From Rotaria macrura (taxonomy: Eukaryota > Rotifera > Eurotatoria > Philodinida > Philodinidae), in assembly GCA_900239685.1 (NCBI GenBank), contig OENT01000561.1:34245-98244 (forward strand): 64,000 nucleotides of DNA, given 5' to 3'. The translations under genes were made by a program, and so were the position numbers. Numbering within the stretch: position 1 is the first letter of the stretch; every line of letters begins with the position of its first letter. This document shows positions 25,763-38,451 of the stretch, one piece after another. The notes below the pieces were generated by a model. It had not been told where the DNA came from, searched no databases, and worked only from the letters and a program-made list of their open reading frames with translations.

Positions 25763-27563
25763 ATTTTTCTGGCGTGATTATATTGTCTATTTTAATTAAT
25801 TCTTTTTCTTTTTGATTATTTCACGACGTAAAAATAATATTAATCTTGTAGATAAATCATGATAATGGAAAGGGAAAATAAATAAATCGATACATATTTT
25901 CTGTACGCGAACAACATCGAAGGTCATATTAGTGCCATACTCTATTGATTTCATATTAAATCTATTTCTAATCGAGAGATGAGCCAGAAACAATAGACTT
26001 CAATATGGTGCATTTTAGTTCTCCGCAGTATTTATTATTGATCGTTGTAACTAATAGATTTACGTTTTCATTTGAGTGTTACGAACAATAACTTCATGCT
26101 TAAATAAATTCATACTCTAATATAAGAAAGAGGTCATCCATAAAGAGTTGCTACTTTCAATTCCACTTTCTTGTTTTGTTCAATTTCGATTAAAAACAAC
26201 TCCTTCTCGACGTTCAGTAAAATTCTTGTACAAGGAAGTACTATAAGTAAACGAGAAAATTAAAATCCTATTGATTCATTTCGATCATTTTTTATATTCG
26301 CGAATGAAAAATTTTAATTAAACACATTAAATCATTCACATCGAATAGTATGAAAACATTTTTCTTTTGTTGAAGAATTCATTCATCGGTCATACTTGGT
26401 AACACTCTATGGATCGAACTGATTGCGTATCTCGTCAAAGTTACATTGTTATAGAATTGAAATAAAAAAATCAAAATGTATTCTGTTCACAACGGGACCG
26501 ACGGATCCATCATGTTGGATAAACGGCTAGTGCAACCTAGCCCTTCACAAAACATGTTTCCATTTCCCCCAGCAGAAAAGAGTCGTACTGACTCAAATAG
26601 GTTTCAAAAATCGTATTTTGAGCACGAGCAAAACAGCACTGTAGATCTTTTTATCGGTCTGATTGTATCAACGACATCTACTTCAAAACATTTCCCTCGA
26701 AAAAGATTCGACATTGTCATCGAAAAGTGACAACAGTAGTGCATTGAATCTCGAATAGGTTTGAAATTTCTTTCGAATCAAACATGATTCCATTGATGCC
26801 TTTGTTTTTCATTGACACCAAATCTCAAACCCATTATGTATAGCCAATCTAAACTACTTCATATAAATTTTGCAAACTTGAAATTCTCTCCTGTCTTCAG
26901 AACTTTATCTTAGACAGTCTCATTTAGATTCGGACAATTTAAGACCGAACTCACATTTAAAAACATTGGTATTTGCTAAAATTGAATAGACATATTTGAA
27001 ATTGAAATGTTTGCATTCAAGTGTATATTACTAATTAGTATAGTTGGATTGAAAATTCCTTTCGATTTTACTACCACAATAAAATTAGCATACACAAAAA
27101 GTAACATTTTTAGCAATAAAATATTTAAATGATTCAGCTCAACCACTCAGTTTAAATATACGTCTCATGGTTATTCGTCTAATGTTCATGAAGTTATTTT
27201 GCAATTTTTCAAAGGATCTTTTGTCGTTATTTTATGTGAAACAGCAGAATAAATAGTACAATGAGAAACTTGAATGTTTTATGAGAAAGCTTGTTTCCCA
27301 ATGGAAATTATCGATAAAGTCATCATGAACGATCTTGACGAGTATATTGTTTGAATTAATATTTTATTACATAATTCAAAGTCGTAGAAATACTCTCGTC
27401 ATAATTATAAATGATCATATTAGAGTGAGAATCCTTTTTCTTTACGTATTCATTCTCTCTATACTATTTTAAAACTAAATAATTATTTAACAACACATAT
27501 GTGACAGAATTAATTTTTCTTTCTACAAAAAAAGAAAACGAACAAGAAAATCATACCGTTACG
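25763..27563. other. Intergenic, no recognised gene
   Basis: Downstream of the phosphatase and upstream of the protoglobin. The plus frame at 26476-26730 (84 aa) shows no family resemblance and no splice context, so I do not call it. Confidence 0.45.
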
Positions 27564-28217
27564 ATGGTTGAAAAGATTGACAGTACATTAATCAATGACA
27601 ATCTCCGATATCGTTTTGAATATTTATCAAAATTTCTCAATTTTACAAAGAAAGATATTGAAATGCTTAATTATTTTGGTCAAATAGCTGTTACATCTAT
27701 TCCGACTGTAGTTGATGCTATTATCCAAAAGTTACGTGATTTTGAAATGATTAAAATAAACGTACCCTGTCAGAATTTTTGTCTGACAGATAGCGCCTCG
27801 ACCAGTGAAAGCGAGCTTCAATTCCAATCCGAACAAATGGCGTTCCGTCGAAATTTATTAATTAAATATTTCAAACGAATTTTTCGACAACAGGTTTGGA
27901 ACGATGCATTTCTTGAATATCTTCATCATGTTGGTCAGATGCACGTCAATATGCGCGGTTCAAACTCGACTGATCCAGATTATTCTTACATTCATCTTGT
28001 TTTTGCTTATATGGAAAATCTTCTTCTTGATATTGTTTTAAGAAATGATCAAATTGATAGTACAAGGAAACAATTAATCGTAGCTGCTCTGAACAAATTA
28101 TGTTGGATTCAAAATGATTTCTTTTCTATCAACGATACTCGACACTCACGAAGCAGCAGTTTTAATGTTTGTGCGACAACAACAATCGTCAGAACATCGG
28201 GCTGTTTTCATAAGTGA
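27564..28217 (+). CDS. Single-domain protoglobin (heme protein)
   Basis: Predicted heme-binding gas-ligand protein of the protoglobin/globin-coupled-sensor lineage. The 217-aa frame starts at ATG 27564; upstream in-frame codons lack another ATG. The pattern is family-typical: LRYRFEYLSKFLNFTKKDIEML, then IPTVVDAIIQKL, FRRNLLIKYFKRIF, the heme-side segment FLEYLHHVGQMHVN with the probable proximal His in GQMH, then YSYIHLVFAYMENLLLDIVL and NKLCWIQNDFF. The globin domain fills residues about 7-195. The tail is short, so there is no attached signalling domain. No intron is needed. Protoglobins are known from archaea, bacteria and some fungi, making this an unusual gene for an animal. Family call is strong; ligand and role are unknown. 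Confidence 0.87.
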   Translation: MVEKIDSTLINDNLRYRFEYLSKFLNFTKKDIEMLNYFGQIAVTSIPTVVDAIIQKLRDFEMIKINVPCQNFCLTDSASTSESELQFQSEQMAFRRNLLIKYFKRIFRQQVWNDAFLEYLHHVGQMHVNMRGSNSTDPDYSYIHLVFAYMENLLLDIVLRNDQIDSTRKQLIVAALNKLCWIQNDFFSINDTRHSRSSSFNVCATTTIVRTSGCFHK

Positions 28218-31200
28218 CGTCTACGTTTTGAACAATGAGTACAATCAAGTTCGTACAGGAACAAGTGAATGTTTTCTTGAATTAAATATGATTTGGGCTG
28301 AAATAAAATAACAGCAATTCAAATGTTTTTGTCCTATTCAATACACAGAAATCGGCGATGAATTTGAATAAAATTCTTATTATTCACAAATTCTGAAGTT
28401 CACCTCAGCAGTATTACAATCTCAACATTCAAGCACAAATGAAAATATAAAATGAAGAAAACCAAACGTTTTCGTTCAAATCTTGATTTCTCGTAACGTT
28501 GATTAAGAAATCCTAATAATTACATATTTTGTGATTTAGAATTTTCTCTTTTGATTTTGGGAGAAAATTCAGATCTATAAATTTCAAAAGAATCGAGGTA
28601 TAGATCTTGACTCTGATCCAACGACTTTTGCAAAAGCTGCTTGTCAGAATTAATGTCTTTCCTCTTTAAAAATTTAACATAAAATACTATCAAATATGCA
28701 CTTATCACATCTGAGATTTCAAAAAAAATCTTTAAAGTAAAGATCCCCAAGGTTTCTCTTCGCCTTAGCATAGCAATGCTATCAGTCATAACCCATATGT
28801 TTCATTCAAGTGTGTAGAATGACAAAGAACTAAATTCTTTAAATTATCTTCGATAACTTCTAGTTCTGCCCAATAAACCGAATAATTTCAATAAAATACA
28901 AAAGCCAAATCAAGGATAGACAGGTGATCTTCTTCAAAGTAGACATCATCTGGCATGTTTGCAGGCACATGACGGAAAATATTCGAATCATTTTTAACTG
29001 TATGTAGATTGCTGTACGATTCATAAACGATAGGAATGATGCAATTTTCCAAATCAGGTTTCAAGATGATGTGTTCGTACTGATTGACGAAGAGAAACAT
29101 TCAAAAGTTACTGATTATCGAGTGATGTCTAACATTCATAATCACTCTATCATTCTTTTGTATATAAACTGTCGTTCTCTGGAAGACTGTCGTTCAATTT
29201 CACTGTCTGACGTTTAAAAACGCTTCATGGTGCAGCTTCGTTTTTTCCCTGAAATGTGCAGCTCATATAATCTATAGCATATGGAAATAACTATGAAACT
29301 GTTTACTTGCTATCCATTGCAATGGTAAGTTTCAATAACTGATGTTCATTGTTTACTTCGAAAATATACACGAGTGAGTTCCACCAAAGTTGATGTTTGA
29401 AATATATATGCACTAGTAAATATTTACTTTCCCCATCCTCTCAGTTCTTGTTATCAAATTAGTTCGATACGACAAGAGAAAGTATTCTTCTGTTCGCTTC
29501 AAGAATATAAATTGTAAAGAACTCTTAGATGAACTTTGTGCTCATGTTGATATGTTCAATTTTTATGCTGTTCAACAAATTGATGAAACTTGTGAATATG
29601 AAATATAATGCGTTTTGTCTTCCAACATAGATATACAATGTATGAATGAGATCAATACTTTAGTTACAAGCGATGGTACTGTTCACAAGATAGGATTACT
29701 GAGGTAAATTATTGAAAAATTTCTTGATGTTTGCGTCAAATCTTTGTCTGATTAGTTGCGAAGAATTTGCACATATTATCAACGAAAATAGTGAATGCAA
29801 GTTTCAAGGCGAAGTCTTGCAGGTCCTCCCAACCACCACTCGAGCCCATTAGGAAACGCAGGAACTGCCATCTATATTAAAGATCTGATTCACCAGAATT
29901 AAGAAAAATCTTAAGAACAGCTTATTTCGTCATCTAATTGAACGTTGATAATGATACTATTGAAAAAGTTAGAAAGGTGAATTCCGAAAATGAGCAATAA
30001 TAGATGAGAAAGCAACGACTGAAACCAAAAGTGAGTCGTCTGTCAGAATAACATCAAAGCGGATCTTTAATTTTACACATCCTATGTTTTATATCAGTAT
30101 AACGAAGCTGGACAAGAAATTTGTGTTCCACATTTGAGCCTCACACGAGCTGCGTTAGCAAGTTTTTTCAAATACGTTCATAAGGAATAATCATTGAACT
30201 GGTTTAATGTGCACAGTTTTATGATAGAAGGAGATATCAATAAATAAAACTATACTAGTTTAGAAGTTTTCTTCGTTATCATTTAATGGCCAAACTAATC
30301 TTAGTCCTGTGAGAAAATACAAAAATAGAAATCGTTGACCAATACTTCATTGTCACGTCAAAATAAATTACTGTAATCAATCAAGATGATGGCAGCTACA
30401 GTTAGAAATAAAAAAGAATGTATATAAAATTTCAAATGACGATATACGTATGTGCAAAAACAATTTCATATTATTTCGAACTGTATAAGTATTTTTCGGC
30501 AAAGAAAAATAATACCGAACATACTATAGGAGACTGTACATAAACCTGACATGACAGAGTAAAACATCAGTGTGTCAATTGATTGAAATGATTCGAGATT
30601 CATTTCCATGGTCATGCAAGAAAATAAAACCAAAATATACTATTCGAATCATGTGACATTTATACAGATACAGTTTATATTTCAGAGCAATGCCCCCGTA
30701 TGGAAATCCATTTGACGCCACTTTTAATTCAATGTGTATGGACATAATGTCATTCACAAAACACGTCTTTTTCTTGTATTGGACTATTGATCAAATGTCT
30801 ATCGGGAATGTATCAGTAGGAATGATAATAGATTTTGTTATCGTTAGCCAAGAAATGAACTCGTTTGTATCAAACGAAATGTACCGGAGATGCAATCAAT
30901 TATTTTACTTCAATTTATCGAAAACCCATAAAAGGATTTTATCTACGCACAAAAAGTGTTGTGAAGCCAGCGCGATTATAAACTCTTCAGATGAAGAATA
31001 CACGTTTAAAGTAATTGATGAATATAGAAAGTCGATTGATTTACGTGGTGTCTAAAATAAGATATAGAGAGACGGTCGGAATCATTCAATCCGAGAACAT
31101 TTCTGACTTGTCCTTGGTCATTAGTGTAAAAACAGAAGTTCACTCCAACGACTTCGATCTAAACTCTTGCGATCGTTACATTACAGCAAAATTCCCTTGA

Positions 31201-31761
31201 AATTCTGATGACAAATCTATCTCTTTATATATAGTCTAATAGTTGACATAGTCATAGCATTAGTCTTATTTGAAGTGTTAGAAAGGAAAAAAAGAAACGA
31301 CGACACTAATTCCTTTGCTAGGAATAGAACACAGTGACCTAACAAAGCAGTGCAATCACATTGTTTCAGCGTTTTTTCCTCGAAGATCAGTGACCGTATT
31401 TTTTTTCTTTCTTCCTTTCTTATTGTCTACGTGATATTCAACGGGTCACTCTCTTTAACATATATGTGTGTCTAGTAGAAAGAAAGAAAAAAAAATGCCT
31501 TCTACTAGCGATGACCTCGGTCAGCTTGTCTGCTGTTTGAATAGCGAAAGAAGAAAAAAAATCGACGTACTTTCTCTATTTCTTTTCTTTGTCCGATGTG
31601 AATTTTCTTCGATCGGCATTCATTCATTCATTGGTAAGACGAGTAAAGGGCAACACATCAGTTTCTACATATCTCATTAAAAATTTCTTTACAAGGTATT
31701 TAAAAACTAGGACACCGCCGTTTAACATACAAGACTTCTATTTGAATATCTATTATTTAGA
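28218..31761. other. Gene-poor region with possible degenerate gene pieces
   Basis: Mostly AT-rich and unassigned. A possible exon series lies at 29450-29905 (separate entry). Plus frame 30690-31055 (121 aa) and minus frames 28520-28789 and 28888-29100 have plausible composition but no recognised motif, so I leave them uncalled. Confidence 0.35.
29450..29905 (+). pseudogene. Possible degenerate gene fragment with splice-like junctions
   Basis: Open pieces read VRYDKRKYSSVRFKNIN...ELLDELCAHVDMFNFYAVQQIDE, then after a CATAG acceptor DIQCMNEINTLVTSDGTVHKIGLLR followed by a GTAAAT donor, then a short tail ending at a stop near 29900. The first piece loosely resembles a PB1- or ubiquitin-like fold in length only. 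I do not recognise the family, find no start codon, and consider this a decayed or partial gene. Confidence 0.25.
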
Positions 31762-32775
31762 ATGACACCATCACCACCGAAATTCGGCGTTCGATTTTTA
31801 ACCCGAAAAGAACGCACAGTTCGACGTGTTACTAAATGTGAAACACGAGAAATTAAAAAACGTAAGTCCAAGGCTTTTTAATTATTCCGAAAAGAGAAAT
31901 CGAATGAAAACTTTAGGCTTAGAACCTCCAACTCCACCGCCGACTCCTGTTAAAAAGGTTAAAACACCTCGTGCTGTTCCCCTTCGTCTTAAACCCGCCA
32001 CTCTCGTCAAAGTTCGTGAACCGAAAAAGGTAAGACCAATGGGTGAAACATCGATGAATCAAAAAGAACAAGTTGGCTCAACAGCAGCAGCAGCAACAAC
32101 ATCGTCATCATCGACGGCAAGTCAATCGATATCTTCATCATCGACTAATCGAACTCAATCGTCACCATCGGTTAATCGTGCAATGAATTCTGCTCGTACA
32201 TTGCAAACAACTGATTTACAAAAACTATCTCGTTTAACTTGTTCGAGGGAGTTCAGTTATTTTCATAAAGAAATCAAATCTGCACTGAGAACAAGTGAAC
32301 ATCAACTGGCTTTTTTTCAAACAAAATTGTATCATCTCAAAAATGAATTCGTCAATCAAAACTCTGAACATACCAATTTAGAACAGATAAGAGATTATTT
32401 TGCTGAAGCGCTTCAAAAAAATATTGATCGAAGAATTAAGCCCGACGAATTCAATACTTTAGCTGACAAACTCAAACAAGACATTAAACAAGTAAGTCGA
32501 CAGTTGACATTCAATATTCTCTCGAACATTGATTTTCTCTATTCGCATTCTATTTTAAGGCGATTGATAAATGGTTGAAACGAAAAGAACCAGGAAAACA
32601 AAATCGAGCATTAAGTGACTATACACAAAAGCGTCAATCACGTATTCGAGAGTTGATTAAAGAAACAATGGAAGAAACTAAAAAACAACAAGATACACCG
32701 CAGGAAAATATAGATCAAGCACAAGTCGATATTTCTCAAGATCAGTCCGAAATAGAACCAGAGTGTATTGATTAG
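31762..32775 (+). CDS. Unrecognised basic coiled protein (3 exons)
   Basis: Exons 31762-31861, 31917-32491 and 32560-32775 join in phase to 296 aa; introns are 55 and 68 nt with GTAAGT donors. The N-terminus is basic (RFLTRKERTVRRVTK) and is followed by a Pro-rich stretch (LEPPTPPPTPVKKVKTP). A Ser/Thr/Ala-rich spacer comes next, then a helical region from about residue 130 (HKEIKSALRTSEHQLAFFQTK, then EQIRDYFAEALQKNIDRR) that continues into a Lys/Glu/Gln-rich C-terminus. No domain is recognised. Composition suggests a nuclear or cytoskeletal protein, but that is a guess. A TTATTTAG acceptor lies one base before the ATG, so the mRNA probably has either a 5' UTR exon or a trans-spliced leader. 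Confidence 0.7.
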
Positions 32776-34958
32776 CCATAAATTATTTCGTCTTTTTTTT
32801 TTTCTTTGTAGTTTTTCTTCTTTTAAAATTTGTAAAACTAAGACATTTTTTCTGTTGTCTTTTGAAATCTTTTTCAGCAAAACATTTAAATAAAAAAACA
32901 CATTCACAATACTACTTTCCGAAGAATATACAATTAAGTTCAAATATAATGTTGAAAACATTGAAATTTCTACTATATCAGTAGTTGTGCCGAGTTTCAA
33001 GTCGTGTCAATATTAAAACTCTTTGTCAACATCACTGTTTACTATTGTCATTTATGACATAAATGATTTCATCTTTTCAAATTCGTGCATTATCTTTGGC
33101 AAGGATAAGAGATAAAAAAAGGAGTAAAACTGCTGGCAGGTAGACAGCAGACTAGAAATTTTGGAGTTTGATGAATATTTCTCTAGCGTGGAATAAAAGT
33201 ATGAACTGCTGAGAGCTTTGAAATATATCGTACTCATCCATAGTTGATAAAATCGAGAACACTTACAGTGAAGAACAGTCACTTCAGCGGAATCTCTATA
33301 GAAGTAAACTATTGAAATATGATGGATTCATTCTAACTATGACTTAACAAAAATACTTGAATAGTGACATAAATTGCTGGAATGGTAGTTTTTGTTGGTT
33401 GAGTGTCACGTTTAACTTTTCAAACGGCTATTGTAATTGATACTGGTCAATGTACCTTTAGCGTGCTGAAAGAAATCCTACTGGTTGCAACAGTGATCCA
33501 TGCTAGTAGTACTTCAAATATCTTTTGATTATCTTTGTCGTTTGTACGAAATGAACCAAAGCGCGCATACGCTACTGTTCATACAATAGGTTTCAATGTG
33601 TGCTCACATTTCTTTCCTTCATTCCATTAGAACGACGAACATTATTCGTGCTGGTGGCGAATAATATAAGAGAAAAACAGATCAAGAAGAGACAGATAAC
33701 AACAGCAAACACATATGAATGACAAAAAACTTTGGATTAGAAATATTTTAGTTCATTGAAAGTTGTCGTTCTCATCGTACATTAATTTTTCTTCGATCTG
33801 AAACACAATTAGATTTTCAGTTTTCAAACCAATAAAAGTCTCTCTCTGCCGATTCCTCGGTGAATATTCGAGCAGTATTTTAGATTCATTTTAATTTTGT
33901 TGAGCTTACACAAGATGCTTATACAACGAAGTAGTAGTTTCATAAACGATGATTCACTTTCCAAACGAGATCTTCTCCATTCGAAGTGCAATCATCACTT
34001 GAAAGATCAATAAAATAATCATTCATGTTTGATAATTTAACAATGAGAATTCGAATCTGCTCCTGGTCCACTGATTGATTCACTATTTGTTCTAAACTAT
34101 TTCCTCTGCCCAATGTTAACTGCAATGCTCGTTATTTCATACGTAATCGGCCGCATGTCAGTCTGAACTTTATCTACGACTTTTGAGAAGAAGAGAAAAA
34201 AATCTGTGCTGTCTACTAGCGTATTCTTAATGAAGGACTCTTTCAAATTCGAACTGGATGGTATTCGATCAGTGTTCTACATTAGTCATCTGCAATTCTT
34301 CAACAAATGATCACATTGAAATTGACTTGAATAGAATCGTCGACTAATTTTGCTCATGAAAATCGACTAAAACGTAACTTTCGATGTCGCAATAACTTGA
34401 TGATTAGATCGACTGATCATGATAACAACATGGAAAATAGGGAATTTACTTTTATTTTGAATAATTAATGCTCAACTTTACATAACGTGGATTGTTGACT
34501 TCAAAGAATTTGACTTGTAGATGTTAATCATTCACACTGTTCATAAAAGCTTTTTCTTGGTAAATGTCGAATGTTTCTCTTGATTTATATTCAAGTGAAA
34601 ATAAAAAAGCATATTAGAAATTCGTTTGATGATGAAAATATCTGATAAGCATCTGATCTATTCGTTTGAGTTTTTTCCCGAAGTTGTTTTTTATGCATGA
34701 ATGATTCAAATAGACTATAAATTCATGTGCACCAATGTGAAATAAGGTACTATGAAAATATTCGGTTTTGTTGTTCTTCATAATTATATTTTGCATTCCT
34801 ATTTGTAGATTTTATCAAGCAACTGAAGTACTCTTTTGCATTCATTAAGTAAGTATCACTTCTACTTCATTAATTTTATTCTTGACGAAGTTTTTTCCAA
34901 ATGTATGTGAATCATTTTATTTGAATGTTTACAAATATAGTTACAATTTCAACAACTA
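32776..34958. other. Intergenic, no recognised gene
   Basis: No coding or RNA signal found. A possible non-coding first exon of the following small gene may lie at 34809-34847, between a TGTAG acceptor-like and a GTAAGTAT donor-like site. Confidence 0.4.
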
Positions 34959-35259
34959 ATGAATAATAATCTCGGATATAGACCTTCGTTGCCTAATGGC
35001 CAACGTCAAAATTTGTAAGTAAATATTTGTGTTGCTTTTTCATAAATACAGAATCTCATATTCGATTTAAAATAGAAATACCGCAGGAATGTTCCGTATG
35101 CATTCACCTCATCAACCAGGTGCTATTGCAAGAGCGAGTATGTTTAGCCTATTCTATGTCAGCAATCGAAAACTATGTTTGTATTTAGGACCGCCATCAT
35201 ATTCCATTGCACCATGGAATGTGACACAGTGGTATGATCCCTTGCAGAGAAAAACGTAA
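34959..35259 (+). CDS. Small unrecognised protein, 62 aa (3 exons)
   Basis: Exons 34959-35014, 35076-35137 and 35189-35259 join in phase into 62 aa beginning MNNNLGYRPSLPNGQRQN and ending VTQWYDPLQRKT. Introns are 61 and 51 nt, with GTAAG and GTATG donors and TAG acceptors. The frame is open upstream of the ATG to a TAG acceptor, so more N-terminal sequence is possible. The Pro/Trp/Tyr-rich makeup recalls small axonemal microtubule-binding proteins, but I cannot assign it. The three consistent splice junctions are the main support for it being a gene. Confidence 0.5.
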
Positions 35260-35381
35260 TTAATTAACTGTTTCATCGATAGATGTTATTTTATTTGGCA
35301 AACTTGCAGAACTAACGATTTCTAATATGTATTTCATCGAAAATAAATAGTCTTTAAAAATCATCGTCGTTTTTGATAATC

Positions 35382-35809
35382 TCATGAATTTGATACTTGT
35401 TGAGTTGTAACTGAATGAACGATATGTTCAATCATTTTCCGATCGTTAAGTTCATCGTCGTTTTCTTTAGTTTCGTATACATACGTGACATCAATCAGTC
35501 GACCATCATGTAATTTTAGTAAGACACGAATACGATTTTGATTGCTTGCATCGTCATGATACTCTAAAAGAGTTGCATTTGCTGAATGATCCAAAAAGTC
35601 CTTTTCATAAGTAGGCCGCATGGCCGAAGCACCTTGTAATACCACTTGACCATTGAATATAACACAACACTCAGGATGAAGAAAACTAATTATTTTATCA
35701 AGATCATGTTTATTATACGCAGACAAATATTCCAAAAATAAATGACGAGTTGACATTAGATAACTGTCAGGCTGTGGACAACGACCAAATGGTATACTGT
35801 CAGACCCCA
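35382..35809 (-). CDS. SnoaL/NTF2-like domain protein (last exon; start unresolved)
   Basis: A small alpha+beta cone-fold protein. The core LFLEYLSAYNKHDLDKIISFLHPECCVIFNGQVVLQGASAM followed by IRVLLKLHDGRLIDVTYVYE matches the SnoaL-like/NTF2-like pattern of polyketide cyclase-type and nuclear-transport-factor-like proteins. Such proteins bind small ligands or isomerise them; the substrate cannot be told from sequence. The exon begins after a TTTCAG acceptor at 35810, and the first ATG inside is at 35756. A 40-nt intron with a GTAACT donor just upstream would extend the frame, but I found no firm start codon. The family is common in bacteria and present in eukaryotes. Confidence 0.6.
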
Positions 35810-37404
35810 CTGAAACATACTTTCTTTTAATAGCATATTCTGAAGTTACCTATGCACTTCAATTCTATTTTCTCCCTATGAATTCTAATACCTGATTTGG
35901 GTACCAAAAAATTCTAAATTTAATTTGCAATCGAACGAAGTGCCTCCTATTACCCGGAGATGCCTGTAAACTTAAGTTTTAGACGGAAAACATTCGGATT
36001 GTATCGCATTCTTTAATTTTCGCCATGGCGTTGTCCTATTACTTACAAAATGGCTAATAGGACCTTACATACAATTCAAAGAAGAAGTAAGGGGTGTATT
36101 CAGTTGTATTATCATCTGCCAGTTTAAAATATGTTTTCGTCGAACTTAATGTCCTAGTTGTGTTTAATTTATTTTAGATCTGTTTCAACTACAAAGCGCC
36201 ACTACTCTGTCAAACTCTATCCAGCTTTTCTGTTTTTCTTTTAATATTGTCGATTTTTTTTGAATATTTATGTTTTTTTTATGCATTCTTTTTTTTCTTG
36301 TTTCATACATTAGCAAATATTTTGGATTTTTCATGGATTCTTTTATAATTTTTTTTCATATAGTAATAAAGTATGTTTTCATTTAATGCACATATACAAG
36401 TATGAGAGAGTACAGTTCTTGTGTATAGAAATTGATTCTCTTGCCAGTCATCCTACTCCTACTACTTGATATTAGATTCAGGCAAAATTTTGTATTCGCA
36501 ATTTTTCTCGAGAGATCAACGTTCTATAAGCAGGGATGCATATAAATTATGAAATCAATGTTGGCGCCATCAATATTCATACATTATCATATTGGTTTCT
36601 CTTGAAACTGACCTCGTCTCGGATGGGTTATAGGTAAAACAGTATCAGCTAGAAATGAGAGTTACTAGCAATGTTACCTTATTGTTTCTCGTTTATATTG
36701 TGCAGGAATCTTTCCGATAAATTCATAGGGAATAAATAAAAATGGATGTCACTAGTGAGAAGTGCATCTGCTATTAATTTCACGAACGAAGTGTCTTTTT
36801 ACCCCTCTGATGACAAAACGCCACAAGAAGATGGTAAGAAAAAGAAAAGAATGTTGAAATTCATAAATGGTCTGATTGGATTACTGTAAATTTTGGTAGG
36901 TAATCAATAAAAAATCATACTCTTCATTTCTAAATGGATTTCCAGTTATTTTAAAGAAATAAATAAGTTTCTTTTTAATATGAAAATTTCGCATTTGATT
37001 GATCTGCTGTGCATAGATGTCGTTTTTTTAACTTTTTTACTGCTCGATGTCGGGTAAAAAAGAAAAGACAATTGAATGGTAAGAAGTCCGAGAATTATAT
37101 ACACTTCAAAAAGGGAATGAGACAAATCAGTCATTCTAGAATGTGTGCATGGAAGAAGTATCTTGGGAAACGCCAAAACTAGTAGTCATCTGAGGCATAT
37201 CTAGGCATTTGGTTTCTGGATGCAGTTGTTGCGCAGTTCCAGACGTTTTTCAGGCGATGTTTTTTTAGAAAGCTACGATTTAGTTCAGAACTAATATCGG
37301 ATTCGGAACCAACGTTAGAGACTGAGTCGATTTATAAAGGTTGTGGATAATTCGGAGAAAAAGAATTTTTTTTTGAAAAAATCCCTGTACCCCACCTCAG
37401 GGAT

Positions 37405-37617
37405 TGTTTGGCCAATAATGACAATTTTTTCGATAACTCAACCATTTCTTACCGGAGTCTTCTCATCTTTGAACTCGACGGATATATTGATGAGACAATT
37501 CTGTGCACAAAATGTCACCTCCGTCGAATGTATTTGTAAAGAGTTATCGTGTAAACGGACGGTTGGTCGGACACTGGCCGATTCTAGAGTGTACTCACTT
37601 TTTGAATACACAAAAAA
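37405..37617 (+). repeat. Dispersed repeat, copy A (ends in TACACAAAAA)
   Basis: Shares with 55730-55924 a diverged but collinear stretch including ATATTGATGAGA/ATATTCATGAGA, GTGTAAACGG, ACACTGGCCGATTCT and a shared A-rich end ACACAAAAA. The frame 37343-37684 overlaps this repeat and is not a gene. Confidence 0.65.
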
Positions 37618-38242
37618 GGAATTAGTAAAGACCATGAAAACACCAAATTTCTATGATCATGTCAGTTTAATATTCAGTGAGTAGTGATAGTTATTAAAAA
37701 CGGTATTAACTTCTTGACTAAAGAAGACGAGAAAATACTAGTTGATAAGGATCACGATTAGGAACGACTATAGAATTATGTTTTATCGTTGGGATTAGAA
37801 TCGATGGCTGCAACGTACAAAAAACTGCGTCGTATTTCAAAATGGTTTTATTCTATGTAGACATTTTGTAGGAACGCTACTTAATTTAATAGATGCTTCG
37901 ATAGTAGATCGTGCTTTCTGGTGGCATTATAGGAGTCTATGGCAAGCAAATAAATAAAACTTTGTCACAAAGTTAATAAAACGCATACCATCATCGGTAA
38001 CAGTCAAAAATGTCCCTGAAATTTTGTCCCTCGCAAAAATGTTCCCGGCAAAAACGTCCCTTGATGTAATGTTTTCGTTGATTATCTATTTTTTATTGTT
38101 CAATTGAATGTTATTGACACAGATGACGCCTTAAGAAAAGAAATATATCGGTGCATATATTCGTGATTTGTTGCAGAGGATTGGATTAGTCTATAAAGAA
38201 TTCAATAGGAACGAGAGAACATTTCACATAACTAACAGTTTT

Positions 38243-38451
38243 GTGCCGAGGTGGAAAGTGCAGGTTGGAAACCTCCAACATCACAGCATCATATCAGCAC
38301 CTTTTTGGCATCTTTAGTTTTTTCTCACCAATTTAGGGTAGAATTTGATGCTTATGTATTCCCAAGGCAATATCAACACTTATTGACTGAAGATGCCAAA
38401 AAGGTGCTGATATGATGCTGAGGGTTTCAAACCTGCAATTTCCCCTTGTGC
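38243..38451. mobile_element. Short inverted-repeat element (MITE-like), about 210 bp
   Basis: Two arms, about 38243-38315 and 38389-38451, are inverted copies. The inner 28 bases (around GCATCATATCAGCACC) match perfectly, and the outer part (GGTTGGAAACC against GGTTTCAAACC) matches imperfectly. There is no coding capacity, and target duplications are not clear. Confidence 0.75.

Noticed and set aside
30690-31055. 121-aa plus-strand frame
   Set aside because: Longest frame in a gene-poor stretch, yet no motif, no flanking exon and no codon pattern that separates it from chance.
35756-35810. GTG at 35810 as the start of the SnoaL-like gene
   Set aside because: It spans a splice acceptor (TTTCAG then TGGGG), so it is an exon boundary and not a start codon.
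37343-37684. 113-aa plus-strand frame with Cys-rich segment
   Set aside because: It overlaps a dispersed repeat also present at 55416-55924, where the frame is not conserved.
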